DNA of 64,000 nucleotides from Alcanivorax sp. (GTDB taxonomy: Bacteria > Pseudomonadota > Gammaproteobacteria > Pseudomonadales > Alcanivoracaceae), in assembly GCF_019431375.1 (NCBI RefSeq), contig NZ_CP080267.1:3463501-3527500 (forward strand). The letters run 5' to 3'. Under the pieces are notes generated by a model. It was not told the DNA's origin. It worked only from the letters and a program-made list of their open reading frames with translations, and searched no databases. The position numbers and the translations under genes were made by a program. Within the stretch, counting starts at the first letter, position 1. Each line of letters starts with the position of its first letter. Shown piece after piece: positions 17,370 to 25,147 of the stretch.

Positions 17370-17750
17370 ATGATAGAAAAATTCATCGCCAAAGTGCCCT
17401 CACGGATCTGGGCAGATGGTCGACCGGCTCGTGCTCGCCAGTGGGAGGCGGAATTCAACGTGGCCTCTTGGGTTCGCATCGCCGGGTCGGCGGGGAAGGT
17501 GCAGTTGGTAGTGCGTTACATGGATAGCAAGGCCGACCGGGCCGTGCTGGTGGATACCGCTGATGTAGGCGGGGAGGGCAGCGCCCTGCTATCTGGCAGC
17601 ATTCGCCTGAAACTGACTGCCGAAGTGGAGCAGGTACAAATCTCCCTGCGGCTGAGTGATCCGGCCATGAGCCATGTGGTGGAAGAGTTGTTCATGCAGC
17701 GCCGCGGTGCGGCACTGAAATCATCTGACAAGCTGATCTCCAACTACTGA
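17370..17750 (+). CDS. Conserved hypothetical protein, divergent from phasin
   Basis: 126 aa from ATG 17370, preceded by AGAGA; the frame is open further upstream but that part looks non-coding. The sequence is beta-rich (VQLVVRYMD, AVLVDTADVGG, SIRLKLTAEVEQVQISLRL), with no signal peptide, membrane segment or cysteines. I do not recognise a family. It shares a promoter region, including a perfect palindrome, with the divergent phasin gene, which hints at a related function, but nothing in the protein confirms this. Confidence 0.6.
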   Translation: MIEKFIAKVPSRIWADGRPARARQWEAEFNVASWVRIAGSAGKVQLVVRYMDSKADRAVLVDTADVGGEGSALLSGSIRLKLTAEVEQVQISLRLSDPAMSHVVEELFMQRRGAALKSSDKLISNY

Positions 17751-17837
17751 TCAGACAGGAAGATAGCTAAATCGGCGGCCTCGGTCAGACTGTTGTGGCG
17801 GCCTGGCGGTGTTTTGGCTATGGCCAAAAAAATAAAC

Positions 17838-17860
17838 GCGTCAGCCCTGACGGCTGACGC
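17838..17860 (-). terminator. Strong intrinsic terminator of the 62-aa gene
   Basis: GCGTCAGCC/GGCTGACGC 9-bp stem with a 5-nt loop; on the minus strand it is followed by GTTTATTTTTTT. It overlaps the stop codon of the small gene and supports that gene being real. Confidence 0.75.
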
Positions 17861-18029
17861 GCTGCGGAAAATCCAGTCTGTTCTCCACCTGATCCTGTTC
17901 CCCGGTAACCGCGTTGTCACGGTTCACCAGGGATTCTGGCAGGCTCTGGAAATCCAGGCCGGTGAGCCGGTTCAGGTTTTCCAGTGCTGCTGTCGGGCGC
18001 AGTTTTCGTAATCTCAGAATCTTGCTCAT
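17841..18029 (-). CDS. Small hypothetical protein, 62 aa
   Basis: Begins MSKILRLRKLRPTA, basic at the N-terminus and acidic in the middle, with no cysteines or membrane helix. Support for a real gene is contextual: AGAGAGAA about 6 nt before the ATG, an AT-rich promoter region, a near-perfect CRP/Vfr-type box 100 bp upstream, and a strong minus-strand terminator placed exactly at the stop codon. No family recognised. It could also be a short regulatory RNA whose 3' hairpin is this terminator. Confidence 0.5.
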   Translation of the reverse strand: MSKILRLRKLRPTAALENLNRLTGLDFQSLPESLVNRDNAVTGEQDQVENRLDFPQRVSRQG

Positions 18030-18125
18030 GGCATGTTCTCTCTTGCTTGACGTTAGTAAAGCGAGAACCGTGCCAGCGTTGTGAAAATATTTTTATTGTT
18101 TTTGCTCAGTGGGTTACGGAGGCAA

Positions 18126-18141
18126 TGTGAAAAAAATCACT
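18126..18141. promoter_or_regulatory. CRP/Vfr-type box, one mismatch
   Basis: TGTGAAAAAAATCACT matches TGTGA-N6-TCACA except for the last base. It lies upstream of the 62-aa gene and 56 bp past the stop of the SDR gene, so it most likely serves the small gene; TAAAAA near 18090-18095 could be its -10. Confidence 0.4.
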
Positions 18142-18196
18142 GTGAAATTGGCGGAGCCCGGCAGCAAGTGACAATTTTGGTAACCCCTTCTCTCTC

Positions 18197-19033
18197 TCAG
18201 TCCAGAAAGAAATCCGGCAACAACTTGTCGTCGTCCAGATCCGGGTCCACCCGATAGCCGCTCAGGTCGCTGATGCCGGCGTCGCGCAATACCTCTTCAT
18301 CAATAAAGAAGCGCCCGGAGGCCGCGTCCACCGGCCGGGTGAGAATGGTCCAGGCCGCATCGGCCATGATGGATGGCTGGCGGGCAGCCTTGACGGTGGG
18401 GGCGCCGCCGAGCTGGTTCTGTACCGCCGCCGTATTGATGACGGTTTTCGGCCACAGGGCATTCACCGCCACCTTGCCGGCATATTCGTCGGCCATACCC
18501 AGCACACACAGGCTCATGCCGTACTTGGCCATGGTGTAGGCCACGTGGCGGCCAAACCAGTGGGGCGCCATGTTCAGTGGCGGGGCCAGGTTGAGGATGT
18601 GCGGGTTGGCCGCTTTCTTCAGGTGGGGAAGGCACAGCTTGCTGGCCATGAAGGTGCCGCGACTGTTGATCTGATGCATCAGGTCGTAGGACTTCATGGT
18701 GGTGGCTTCGGTACCGGTGAGGGAGATGGCGCTGGCATTGTTGACCAGAATATCGATGCCGCCAAAGGTTTCCACGGCCTGGTCCACGGCGGCCTGGAGT
18801 TGCTCCTCGTAGCGAATATCTCCCACGCAGGGCAGGGCGGCACCTCCGGCCTCGCGGATTTCCTCGGCGGCGCTATAGATGGTGCCAGGCAGTTTGGGGT
18901 GGGGCTCGGTGGTTTTGGCGAACAGAACGATGTTGGCGCCGTCACGGGCGGCGCGCAGGGCGATGGCCTTGCCGATGCCGCGGCTGGCGCCGGTGATAAA
19001 CAGGGTTTTGCCTTTCAGGTTGGCGGTGGACAT
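18197..19033 (-). CDS. Short-chain dehydrogenase, HSDL2-like
   Basis: 278 aa SDR. TGASRGIG at about 14-21, NNAS near 111, catalytic tyrosine/lysine in YTMAK near 186-190. The insertion containing TTEPHPKLPGTIYSAAEEI after the second strand is typical of the hydroxysteroid dehydrogenase-like protein 2 subfamily, associated with peroxisome-like lipid metabolism in eukaryotes; bacterial substrates are not established. The gene is divergent from an AraC-type regulator, a frequent regulator-target layout. Confidence 0.82.
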   Translation of the reverse strand: MSTANLKGKTLFITGASRGIGKAIALRAARDGANIVLFAKTTEPHPKLPGTIYSAAEEIREAGGAALPCVGDIRYEEQLQAAVDQAVETFGGIDILVNNASAISLTGTEATTMKSYDLMHQINSRGTFMASKLCLPHLKKAANPHILNLAPPLNMAPHWFGRHVAYTMAKYGMSLCVLGMADEYAGKVAVNALWPKTVINTAAVQNQLGGAPTVKAARQPSIMADAAWTILTRPVDAASGRFFIDEEVLRDAGISDLSGYRVDPDLDDDKLLPDFFLD

Positions 19034-19057
19034 GGTGCTCTCCCGGGGTTGGCGATA

Positions 19058-19080
19058 ACAAGTGAACGAGAGTTACTTGT
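19058..19080. promoter_or_regulatory. Imperfect inverted repeat in SDR/AraC intergenic region
   Basis: ACAAGT ... ACTTGT arms (19058-19063 and 19075-19080) with GTGAAC and GAGTTA inside. It lies 25 bp before the SDR start and 76 bp before the AraC start, suitable for a regulator acting on both. Confidence 0.35.
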
Positions 19081-19155
19081 CAGCAGCGATAGGTGGCGTT
19101 ATGGTTGCTTTTTTCGGTCATTTGGGGCCATGGACGGCTCAAGCAGGATATAGCC

Positions 19156-20169
19156 ATGACAATACTAAAAATGGACCCTGCGGAGTACTCGGTCTCCGCC
19201 GAATACTTGGCTCTGTTTCTGGATGTGTTGTCCAGGCGGGGTATTTCCAATGAAGTAATGCTGTCCGGCACCGCTATCGAGCCGGGCTGCTGGCGGGATC
19301 CGAAGGCCCGGGTGACTGCCCAGGACTTCGAGAAGGTGGTGGCAAGGGGGCTTGAGCTCAGCGGGGAGCCCTGGCTGGGCTGGGAGCTGGGCGCTGCCAT
19401 GACCATTTCCTCCCACGGCTTTCTCGGTTACGCGGCCATGAGTAGCGCCACATTGGGTGAGGCCATGGAGATGGCGGTGAAATATTTCCGCACCCGTAGC
19501 ACCCTGGTGCAGCTGGAAATCTTCACCGACGGTGATATGGCGGTGATGCAGATCAGCGAATTGCTGGCGTTGGGCGATCTGGCGCCGGTGATGATGGAAA
19601 GCCTGTTTTCCAGTTTTCATTTCATGGGGCAGAAATTGCTGCCGGATATGGAAATTATCGGTGAGCTGCGCTTTACCTACCCGGAGCCGGAGTATTTTGC
19701 TCGCATGCGACCGGTGATGCCGGTACCGGTGTATTTCGATTGTGCCTATAACCAGATGCGCTTTCCGGTGGAGCGCCTGGATTATGAATTGCAATTTGCC
19801 GATCCGCGACTGGCTCGCATGGCAGCGGACCAGTGCGAACAGGAAATGGCTTCCATCAAGGCGCCGCCGGCGTTGCTTGGTCAGGTGCGCCGGATCATCC
19901 TGGGCGGTGGTGGACGCTTTCCCGGCGTGGAAGAGGTGGCCAGCGAACTGCATATGTCTTCCCGGACCCTGAAGCGGAAGTTGCAGCAACTGGGTACCAG
20001 CTACCAGGAGGTGTTGGACGGCCTGCGCAAGGGGCTTGCGGTGGAATACCTGACACAGACGGACAAGACGGTGGATGAGATCGCCATGAGTCTGGGGTAT
20101 TCCGATGCCTCCAACTTTGCCCGGGCGTTTCGGCGCTGGACGTTACGCAGTCCTTCCGATTATCGGTGA
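19156..20169 (+). CDS. AraC family transcriptional regulator (OruR-like)
   Basis: 337 aa. N-terminal arabinose-binding-like ligand domain of the AraC_binding_2/OruR type (about 20-200) and C-terminal double HTH (about 235-335) including EVASELHMSSRTLKRKLQQLGTSY and VDEIAMSLGYSDASNFARAFRRW. ATG 19156 is chosen since the protein's conserved start lies there; the frame is open upstream. This subfamily often controls fatty alcohol, alkane or amino acid catabolism genes. Divergent from the SDR gene, its likely target. Confidence 0.85.
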   Translation: MTILKMDPAEYSVSAEYLALFLDVLSRRGISNEVMLSGTAIEPGCWRDPKARVTAQDFEKVVARGLELSGEPWLGWELGAAMTISSHGFLGYAAMSSATLGEAMEMAVKYFRTRSTLVQLEIFTDGDMAVMQISELLALGDLAPVMMESLFSSFHFMGQKLLPDMEIIGELRFTYPEPEYFARMRPVMPVPVYFDCAYNQMRFPVERLDYELQFADPRLARMAADQCEQEMASIKAPPALLGQVRRIILGGGGRFPGVEEVASELHMSSRTLKRKLQQLGTSYQEVLDGLRKGLAVEYLTQTDKTVDEIAMSLGYSDASNFARAFRRWTLRSPSDYR

Positions 20170-20203
20170 TAGCCGTCGCTGATTTGAGGTGACCGCTATC
20201 GGT

Positions 20204-20280
20204 CAGTGACAGGATGCGAGTTAAGCGAAGCGAAAGGCTTTCAGGTTTTGAATGTCGAAACTCGCATCTCGTCACTCGCT
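20204..20280. repeat. Heptad-armed palindrome A
   Basis: Left arm 20204-20222 and right arm 20259-20277 are inverted copies (16 of 19 positions). The right arm reads as 7-mers ACTCGCA, TCTCGTC, ACTCGCT. The core contains GCGAAAGGCT (20230-20239), also found inverted in element C. Located between the AraC gene and the HIT gene, ending about 20 bp before the HIT ribosome site. Least regular of the five elements. Confidence 0.5.
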
Positions 20281-20308
20281 CCGATGTTCAATTATTCAAG
20301 GAGATACC

Positions 20309-20713
20309 ATGGCCACGCTCCACCCCCGTCTTGCTGCTGACACCCGTGCTTTGGGTGAAACGGAGCTGTGCTGGCTGCGCTGGATGAATGACCAGCGCTT
20401 TGCCTGGTTGATCGTGGTACCCAAACGGGACGGCCTGCGTGAATGGCATCACCTGCCGGTGGCGGAGCAGCAGGCGCTGCTGGAGCAGGTTAACGGCCTG
20501 GCTGCGCGTCTGGAGCGGGTGACCGGGGCGGACAAGATCAACATCGGCGCGCTGGGCAATCTGGTGCCGCAATTGCACATTCACATCATCGCCCGTTTCG
20601 AGGGTGATCCCTGCTGGCCGGGTCCGGTCTGGGGGCAGGGCCAGCCTGAGCCCTGGGCAGAGGGCGAGCGCCCGGCGTGGCTGAAAGCGCTGGCCGATCC
20701 GGAGCCGATCTAG
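20309..20713 (+). CDS. HIT domain protein
   Basis: 134 aa. The histidine triad appears as LHIHIIAR (about 89-96), preceded by the helix QALLEQVNGLAARLERV and NIGALGN, characteristic of HIT nucleotide hydrolases/transferases acting on nucleoside phosphoramidates or dinucleotides. The first triad position fits QLHIHIIA rather than the full HxHxH; the catalytic central His is present. AAGGAG lies 6 nt before ATG 20309. Two bases separate its stop from the following short gene, so the two are probably co-transcribed. Confidence 0.8.
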   Translation: MATLHPRLAADTRALGETELCWLRWMNDQRFAWLIVVPKRDGLREWHHLPVAEQQALLEQVNGLAARLERVTGADKINIGALGNLVPQLHIHIIARFEGDPCWPGPVWGQGQPEPWAEGERPAWLKALADPEPI

Positions 20714-20715
20714 TT

Positions 20716-20910
20716 ATGGCAGGGCTGGTGCCGGTGACCGTGCAATGTCCCCATTGCTGGGAGCCCATTGAGGTGCTGATTGATACCTCGGTGGCGGAGC
20801 AGGAATATGTGGAAGACTGTCAGGTGTGCTGCCAGCCACTGCTGTTTACCGTGGCGGTGCCGTTTGACAGCGAAGAGCCGCAGGTGGATGTGCGGCCTGA
20901 GAATGAGTAG
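20716..20910 (+). CDS. CPXCG-motif cysteine-rich protein
   Basis: 64 aa. CPHC at 11-14 and CQVCC at 35-39 give the zinc-ribbon-like pattern of the CPXCG motif-containing cysteine-rich family; the C-terminus is acidic. Function not established. ATG 20716 lies 2 bp after the HIT gene stop, suggesting translational coupling. The stop codon TAG at 20908-20910 directly abuts the left heptad array of element B. Confidence 0.75.
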   Translation: MAGLVPVTVQCPHCWEPIEVLIDTSVAEQEYVEDCQVCCQPLLFTVAVPFDSEEPQVDVRPENE

Positions 20911-21076
20911 TTGCAAGTTTCAAGTTGCAAGTTTCAAAGCTCGCGCAAAGGCTGATGGTATCTTGTCAGGTTGTGCCCCGCGCCCCACTGCACCACGAGT
21001 CGGGGCGTGGAATGACATCCGCTCCGGATGGCACTGCATGCCCTCGCGTTGAAGCTTGCAACTTGAAACTTGCAGC
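20911..21076. repeat. Heptad-armed palindrome B
   Basis: Left arm 20911-20938 is four 7-mers TTGCAAG, TTTCAAG, TTGCAAG, TTTCAAA; right arm 21049-21076 is TTGAAGC, TTGCAAC, TTGAAAC, TTGCAGC, the inverted equivalent. The core of about 110 bp is GC-rich with CGCG next to both arms and a perfect hairpin CATCCG-CTC-CGGATG (21016-21030). The element exactly fills the gap between two convergent stop codons, with no spare base on either side. Confidence 0.75.
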
Positions 21077-21358
21077 TCAGCCCTTGCGATCAATATGCCC
21101 CAGCTCCCGCTCCGGGCAGACCACATCCCGCACCCGCCTTTTCAGCTCGGTGATTTCCGGAAAGCCGCCGTCGGTTTTGCGCTCCCAGATCGGCTTGCCA
21201 TTGGCCTCTATTCGGAACACGCCGCCGGTGCCTGGTTGCAGGGCCACTTCGTCCAGTTCATCGCTGAAGGTGGTCAGCAGCTCCTGGGCGTACCAGGCGC
21301 TGCGCAGCAGCCAGTTGCACTGGCTGCAGTAGTGGATGGCAACGCGGTTTGTGGGCAT
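21077..21358 (-). CDS. SelT/SelW/SelH (Rdx) family protein, cysteine form
   Basis: 93 aa thioredoxin-like redox protein. YCSQC places a CxxC (C11, C14) where selenoprotein W has CxxU; TGGVFRIEANG and LWxRK-like DGGFPEITELKRRVRD complete the Rdx pattern. No selenocysteine codon is present. The start codon overlaps the YajG stop (TGATG), so the two are coupled. Its stop abuts heptad element B. Confidence 0.85.
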   Translation of the reverse strand: MPTNRVAIHYCSQCNWLLRSAWYAQELLTTFSDELDEVALQPGTGGVFRIEANGKPIWERKTDGGFPEITELKRRVRDVVCPERELGHIDRKG

Positions 21359-21939
21359 CAGGGCTGATCGTTACCTGCCAGGAATGACAACATTTCCGGG
21401 TCCTTGAGTAGGCGAGTGATGGCACCGCTGAGGATATCGTTGACCATCTGTTGGTTGCGGCTTGCCGACGGTGTCATTGGCAGGTCGTGTTCCACGCTGC
21501 TTTTGTAGGTGCCGGTGTGGATCACATCGCCTCGGCTGGCTTCGGCCAGCAGGGTCAGTGTCAGGGTGACCTGATTAATCACCGAGCCTTCCTCTGGCAC
21601 ATAGTCCAGCTGCTCCAGGCGCACCTCCAGGCGGGTGGCGTCATCGCCGGGATTGAAGGCGTTGAAACCCTGGGTCTGCAGTCCCTTGCGAACGGCGTCC
21701 TCAATGGCGTCTTTCACGTCATTGGCGGGGCGTACCAGGGCGGTATCCTTGTAGACGCCACCGCGGGTGCCGAATGCGTCCTGGTCCCGGGAATCCACGG
21801 CCAGAACCTGTACCGGCTGGTTGCGGCCAATGTTGGTGGCGTCCACGTTGGCAACCGGTTTCACATCGATGACCTGCGGGCTGAGGGCGCAGCCGGCGAA
21901 AGTGGCAGTCAGGGCAAGCACTAGCGCAGCACGTAACAT
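21358..21939 (-). CDS. yajG: YajG family lipoprotein
   Basis: 193 aa. Signal peptide with lipobox TFAGC (C17), then LSPQVIDVKPV, VQVLAVDSRDQDAFGTRGG and the YajG-type domain to the end. It should be an outer-membrane or periplasmic lipoprotein of unknown function. It precedes a SelW-like gene with overlapping codons. Distinct from, and 14 bp downstream of, ispB on the same strand; probably co-transcribed with ispB. Confidence 0.8.
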   Translation of the reverse strand: MLRAALVLALTATFAGCALSPQVIDVKPVANVDATNIGRNQPVQVLAVDSRDQDAFGTRGGVYKDTALVRPANDVKDAIEDAVRKGLQTQGFNAFNPGDDATRLEVRLEQLDYVPEEGSVINQVTLTLTLLAEASRGDVIHTGTYKSSVEHDLPMTPSASRNQQMVNDILSGAITRLLKDPEMLSFLAGNDQP

Positions 21940-21953
21940 GGTGGCTCCTTGTA

Positions 21954-22925
21954 TTAATAGGTCCGCTTGAGGGATTCTTCTGCCAGGGTGAACAGGGTCT
22001 CCTTGTAAGGGGAGGCCGGCACCGCGGCGATGGCGTCCAGGGCCAGGCGCGTATGCTCGGCGGCCTTGTCCACCGTATATTGCAGACCTCCGCTGGCCTG
22101 AACGGTTTCAATAATGTGCTGCAGATGGTCCAGACCGCCGTTGCGAATGGCGTCCTTGATCAGTTTGGCCTGCTCCGGGCTGCCGTTGGCAATGGTGTAG
22201 ATCAGCGGCAGGGTGGGTTTGCCCTCGGCCAGGTCGTCACCCACATTCTTGCCCAGTTCGCTGGCTTCGCCCTGGTAATCCAGCACATCGTCGATCAGCT
22301 GGAAGGCAATGCCCAGGTGGCGACCATAGGCGGCGAAGGCATCCACGAAGTCGGTGTTGTCATCGGCCCCCAACACCGCGCCGGTTTCTGCAGCGGACTC
22401 GAACATCTTGGCGGTCTTGTGGTGGATCACCCGCATGTAGTTGTCTTCGCTGGTATTCGGGTCGCGCACATTGATCAGCTGCAGCACTTCGCCTTCGGAG
22501 ATGGTGTTGGTGCTCTGGGAGAAGATATCCAGCAGGCGCGGGTGCTTGAGCCCCACCATCAGTTGCAGGGCCCGGGAAATCAGGAAGTCGCCCACCAGCA
22601 CGCTGGCGGCATTGCCCCACACGGCGTTGACGGTGGGTCGGCCGCGGCGCAGGTTGGATTCATCCACCACATCGTCGTGGAGCAGGGTGGCGGTGTGCAA
22701 GAATTCGATGATGGCGGCTACATCCACATGGCGCTCGCCGCTGTAGCCGGACGCCCGGGCACAGAGGATGGACACCAGCGGGCGCAGGCGCTTGCCGCCG
22801 GACTGGACAATATAGTCACCTACCTCACGGATCAGTGGGACATTGGAATCCAGGTGGTGATTGATAAACTGGTTCACCGCCGTGAAGTCATCCTCAACGA
22901 CAGCATAAATGGCCTTGAAATCCAT
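21954..22925 (-). CDS. ispB: Octaprenyl diphosphate synthase
   Basis: 323 aa trans-prenyltransferase that builds the ubiquinone side chain from FPP/IPP. First aspartate-rich motif DDVVD at 84-88, GKRLRP before it, HKTAKMFE near 169, and second motif DDVLD at 212-216. Length and sequence fit IspB. Divergent from rplU-rpmA, the arrangement found in many gammaproteobacteria. Confidence 0.95.
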   Translation of the reverse strand: MDFKAIYAVVEDDFTAVNQFINHHLDSNVPLIREVGDYIVQSGGKRLRPLVSILCARASGYSGERHVDVAAIIEFLHTATLLHDDVVDESNLRRGRPTVNAVWGNAASVLVGDFLISRALQLMVGLKHPRLLDIFSQSTNTISEGEVLQLINVRDPNTSEDNYMRVIHHKTAKMFESAAETGAVLGADDNTDFVDAFAAYGRHLGIAFQLIDDVLDYQGEASELGKNVGDDLAEGKPTLPLIYTIANGSPEQAKLIKDAIRNGGLDHLQHIIETVQASGGLQYTVDKAAEHTRLALDAIAAVPASPYKETLFTLAEESLKRTY

Positions 22926-23041
22926 GCACTTGTGTCCAGACAGAAGGTGGGCGCAACAGCGGGCAATGCTAGCAGTGGCTGGCAGCTAGTCAAGGAAAGC
23001 CCATCCCCCGTGAAGGCGGCGGCACGAGGCGCAATCAGGGC

Positions 23042-23070
23042 TTGTTCGGGGGCAGTGTTTCACGTACACT
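23042..23070 (+). promoter_or_regulatory. Probable sigma-70 promoter of rplU-rpmA
   Basis: TTGTTC at 23042-23047, a 17-bp spacer and TACACT at 23065-23070, about 95 bp upstream of rplU. Confidence 0.5.
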
Positions 23071-23165
23071 TCGCGACCCAATTTCATCCTCTGCCTGGCC
23101 TGCAAGTGGCAATGCCTGAAAACAGGGTGTTACCCGCCTGAGTGGAGTTGTGCTGGAGCACATAC

Positions 23166-23477
23166 ATGTACGCAGTAATCAAAACCGGTGGCAAACAGTA
23201 TCGCGTTGAAGAAGGCGATGTTGTTCGCATCGAAAAAATTGAAGTGGCCACTGGCGAATCCGTGGATTTCGACCAGGTGCTGCTGGTTGCCAACGGCGAT
23301 GACGTGAAAGTCGGCCAGCCGCTGCTGGATGGCGCCAAGGTAACCGCTGAAGTGCTGGAGCAGGGCCGTCACAAGAAAATCAAGATTGTGAAGTTCCGTC
23401 GTCGTAAGCACTCCCGCAAGCAACAAGGTCATCGCCAGTGGTACACGGCGGTGAAAATCACCGGGATCCAGGGCTGA
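23166..23477 (+). CDS. rplU: 50S ribosomal protein L21
   Basis: 103 aa, begins MYAVIKTGGKQYRV and ends with the conserved RRRKHSRKQQGHRQWYT region. 23S rRNA-binding protein of the large subunit. First gene of the rplU-rpmA pair; the AUG at 23166 is the family start even though the frame runs upstream to a GTG. Confidence 0.98.
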   Translation: MYAVIKTGGKQYRVEEGDVVRIEKIEVATGESVDFDQVLLVANGDDVKVGQPLLDGAKVTAEVLEQGRHKKIKIVKFRRRKHSRKQQGHRQWYTAVKITGIQG

Positions 23478-23507
23478 TCCTTAAGACATTGAAGAGAGGA
23501 TTGAGAC

Positions 23508-23768
23508 ATGGCACATAAAAAAGCCGGTGGTAGTACTCGTAACGGTCGCGATTCGGAAAGTAAACGCCTTGGCGTTAAGCGCTTTGGCGGTCAGGTTGTC
23601 AGCGCAGGCGAAATCATTGTTCGCCAGCGCGGCACCAAGTTCCACGCTGGTGTGAACGCCGGCATGGGCAAAGACCATACTATCTTTGCCAAAGAGACCG
23701 GTCGCGTTAAGTTTGAAACCAAGGGTCCGCTGAGCCGCAAGTTTGTGGTGATCGAGCCCGTGGCCTGA
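23508..23768 (+). CDS. rpmA: 50S ribosomal protein L27
   Basis: 86 aa, MAHKKAGGSTRNGRDSESK with the usual N-terminal tail that reaches the peptidyl transferase centre. 30 bp after rplU, followed by an intrinsic terminator. Confidence 0.98.
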   Translation: MAHKKAGGSTRNGRDSESKRLGVKRFGGQVVSAGEIIVRQRGTKFHAGVNAGMGKDHTIFAKETGRVKFETKGPLSRKFVVIEPVA

Positions 23769-23782
23769 TCCGAAAGGGTCAG

Positions 23783-23820
23783 AAAAAGCCCCGCGAGGCT
23801 CCTGCCCGCGGGGCTTTTTT
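23783..23820 (+). terminator. Intrinsic terminator of rplU-rpmA
   Basis: AAAAAGCCCCGCG/CGCGGGGCTTTTTT stem, 15 bp past the rpmA stop, ending in six T residues. Confidence 0.85.
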
Positions 23821-23939
23821 GTGTCAGGCTGCTTGCAAGCGATATGCATCACGCCACAGGAAACAGATCTGAGACGTTGTGGTGAGCGGCCTGCGTGCTG
23901 CTCTACAATGGCATCCATCCAGTAAAGAGTGTCCTCCCA

Positions 23940-25124
23940 ATGCAATTTGTCGATGAAGCCACCATTGAAGTGCACGCCGGTAAGGGCGGTGATGGCTGCC
24001 TGAGTTTCCGGCGCGAGAAATACGTGGAATTCGGTGGCCCGGATGGTGGCGACGGCGGTGCCGGTGGCAGTGTGATGGTGCAGGCGGATACCAACCTGAA
24101 CACCCTGGTGGACTACCGCTACGAGCGCATTTTCAAGGCCCGCAACGGTGAGCCCGGCAAGGGGCGCCAGATGACCGGCAAATCCGCTGACGATGTGGTG
24201 CTGCTGGTGCCGGTGGGCACCACTATTGTCGATGTGGATACCGATGAGGTGCTGGCGGATCTGACCGACCCGGAAAAGCCGGTGATGATTGCTCTGGGCG
24301 GTCGCGGTGGCCTGGGCAATATTCACTTCAAGAGCAGCACCAATCAGGCGCCGCGCAAGATCACCAAGGGCAAGCCCGGTGAATCCCGTCGCCTGCGTCT
24401 GGAATTGAAGGTGCTGGCGGATGTAGGGCTGCTGGGCATGCCCAATGCCGGCAAGAGCACCCTGATCCGGGCGATTTCCGCCGCCAAGCCCAAGGTGGCG
24501 GATTATCCGTTTACCACCCTGGTGCCCAATCTCGGTGTGGTGAAAGCAGATCGCCATCGCAGTTTTGTGGTGGCCGATATTCCCGGCCTGATCGAGGGTG
24601 CCGCAGAAGGGGCGGGTCTGGGGATTCGTTTCCTCAAGCATCTGGCGCGCACCCGCCTGTTGCTGCATGTGGTGGATCTGGCGCCCATGGATGGCAGCAG
24701 CCCGGCGGATCATATTGATGCCATTGCCGACGAACTGGATCGTTTCTCTCCGGCTCTGGCCGAGCAGGAGCGCTGGCTGGTGTTCAACAAGATTGACCTG
24801 CTGGCGGATGATGAAGCGCAGACGCAGGCGGGTGCCATTGTCGAAGAGTTGGGCTGGCAGGGGCCGGTGTTCAAGATTTCCGCTGCGGCGGGCGTGGGCT
24901 GCGAAGATCTGGTCTACGCCCTGATGAATGCCATCGAGGATCGTCGCCGGCTGGAACAGGAAGACCCGGACTATGCCGCTGCCCAGCAGGATCTTCGCGC
25001 CCGCCTGGAAGAAGAGGCCCGTGAAAAGGTGCAGGAGCTCAAGGCTGACGCGCGCCGGGCTCGCCAGAATGACGATGACGACGATGATGATGACCACGAT
25101 GTGGAAATCATTTACGAACCTTGA
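23940..25124 (+). CDS. obgE: Obg family GTPase (CgtA)
   Basis: 394 aa. Glycine-rich OBG fold (1-158) with GKGGDG, then a G domain with GMPNAGKST (about 165-173), DIPG switch II, NKID. The C-terminus is an acidic tail with a run of eight aspartates, DHDVEIIYEP at the end. Associates with the 50S subunit in ribosome assembly and stress response. ATG 23940 begins MQFVDEATI, the family start. Neighbours rplU-rpmA upstream and proB downstream are the conserved order. Confidence 0.96.
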   Translation: MQFVDEATIEVHAGKGGDGCLSFRREKYVEFGGPDGGDGGAGGSVMVQADTNLNTLVDYRYERIFKARNGEPGKGRQMTGKSADDVVLLVPVGTTIVDVDTDEVLADLTDPEKPVMIALGGRGGLGNIHFKSSTNQAPRKITKGKPGESRRLRLELKVLADVGLLGMPNAGKSTLIRAISAAKPKVADYPFTTLVPNLGVVKADRHRSFVVADIPGLIEGAAEGAGLGIRFLKHLARTRLLLHVVDLAPMDGSSPADHIDAIADELDRFSPALAEQERWLVFNKIDLLADDEAQTQAGAIVEELGWQGPVFKISAAAGVGCEDLVYALMNAIEDRRRLEQEDPDYAAAQQDLRARLEEEAREKVQELKADARRARQNDDDDDDDDHDVEIIYEP

Positions 25125-25147
25125 TCGAGCGCAATGAAGGAGTGAGC

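Noticed and set aside
23481..25097. 538-codon minus-strand open frame opposite rpmA-obgE
   Set aside because: Antisense to two unmistakable genes; His/Gln/Ile-rich composition typical of a shadow frame.
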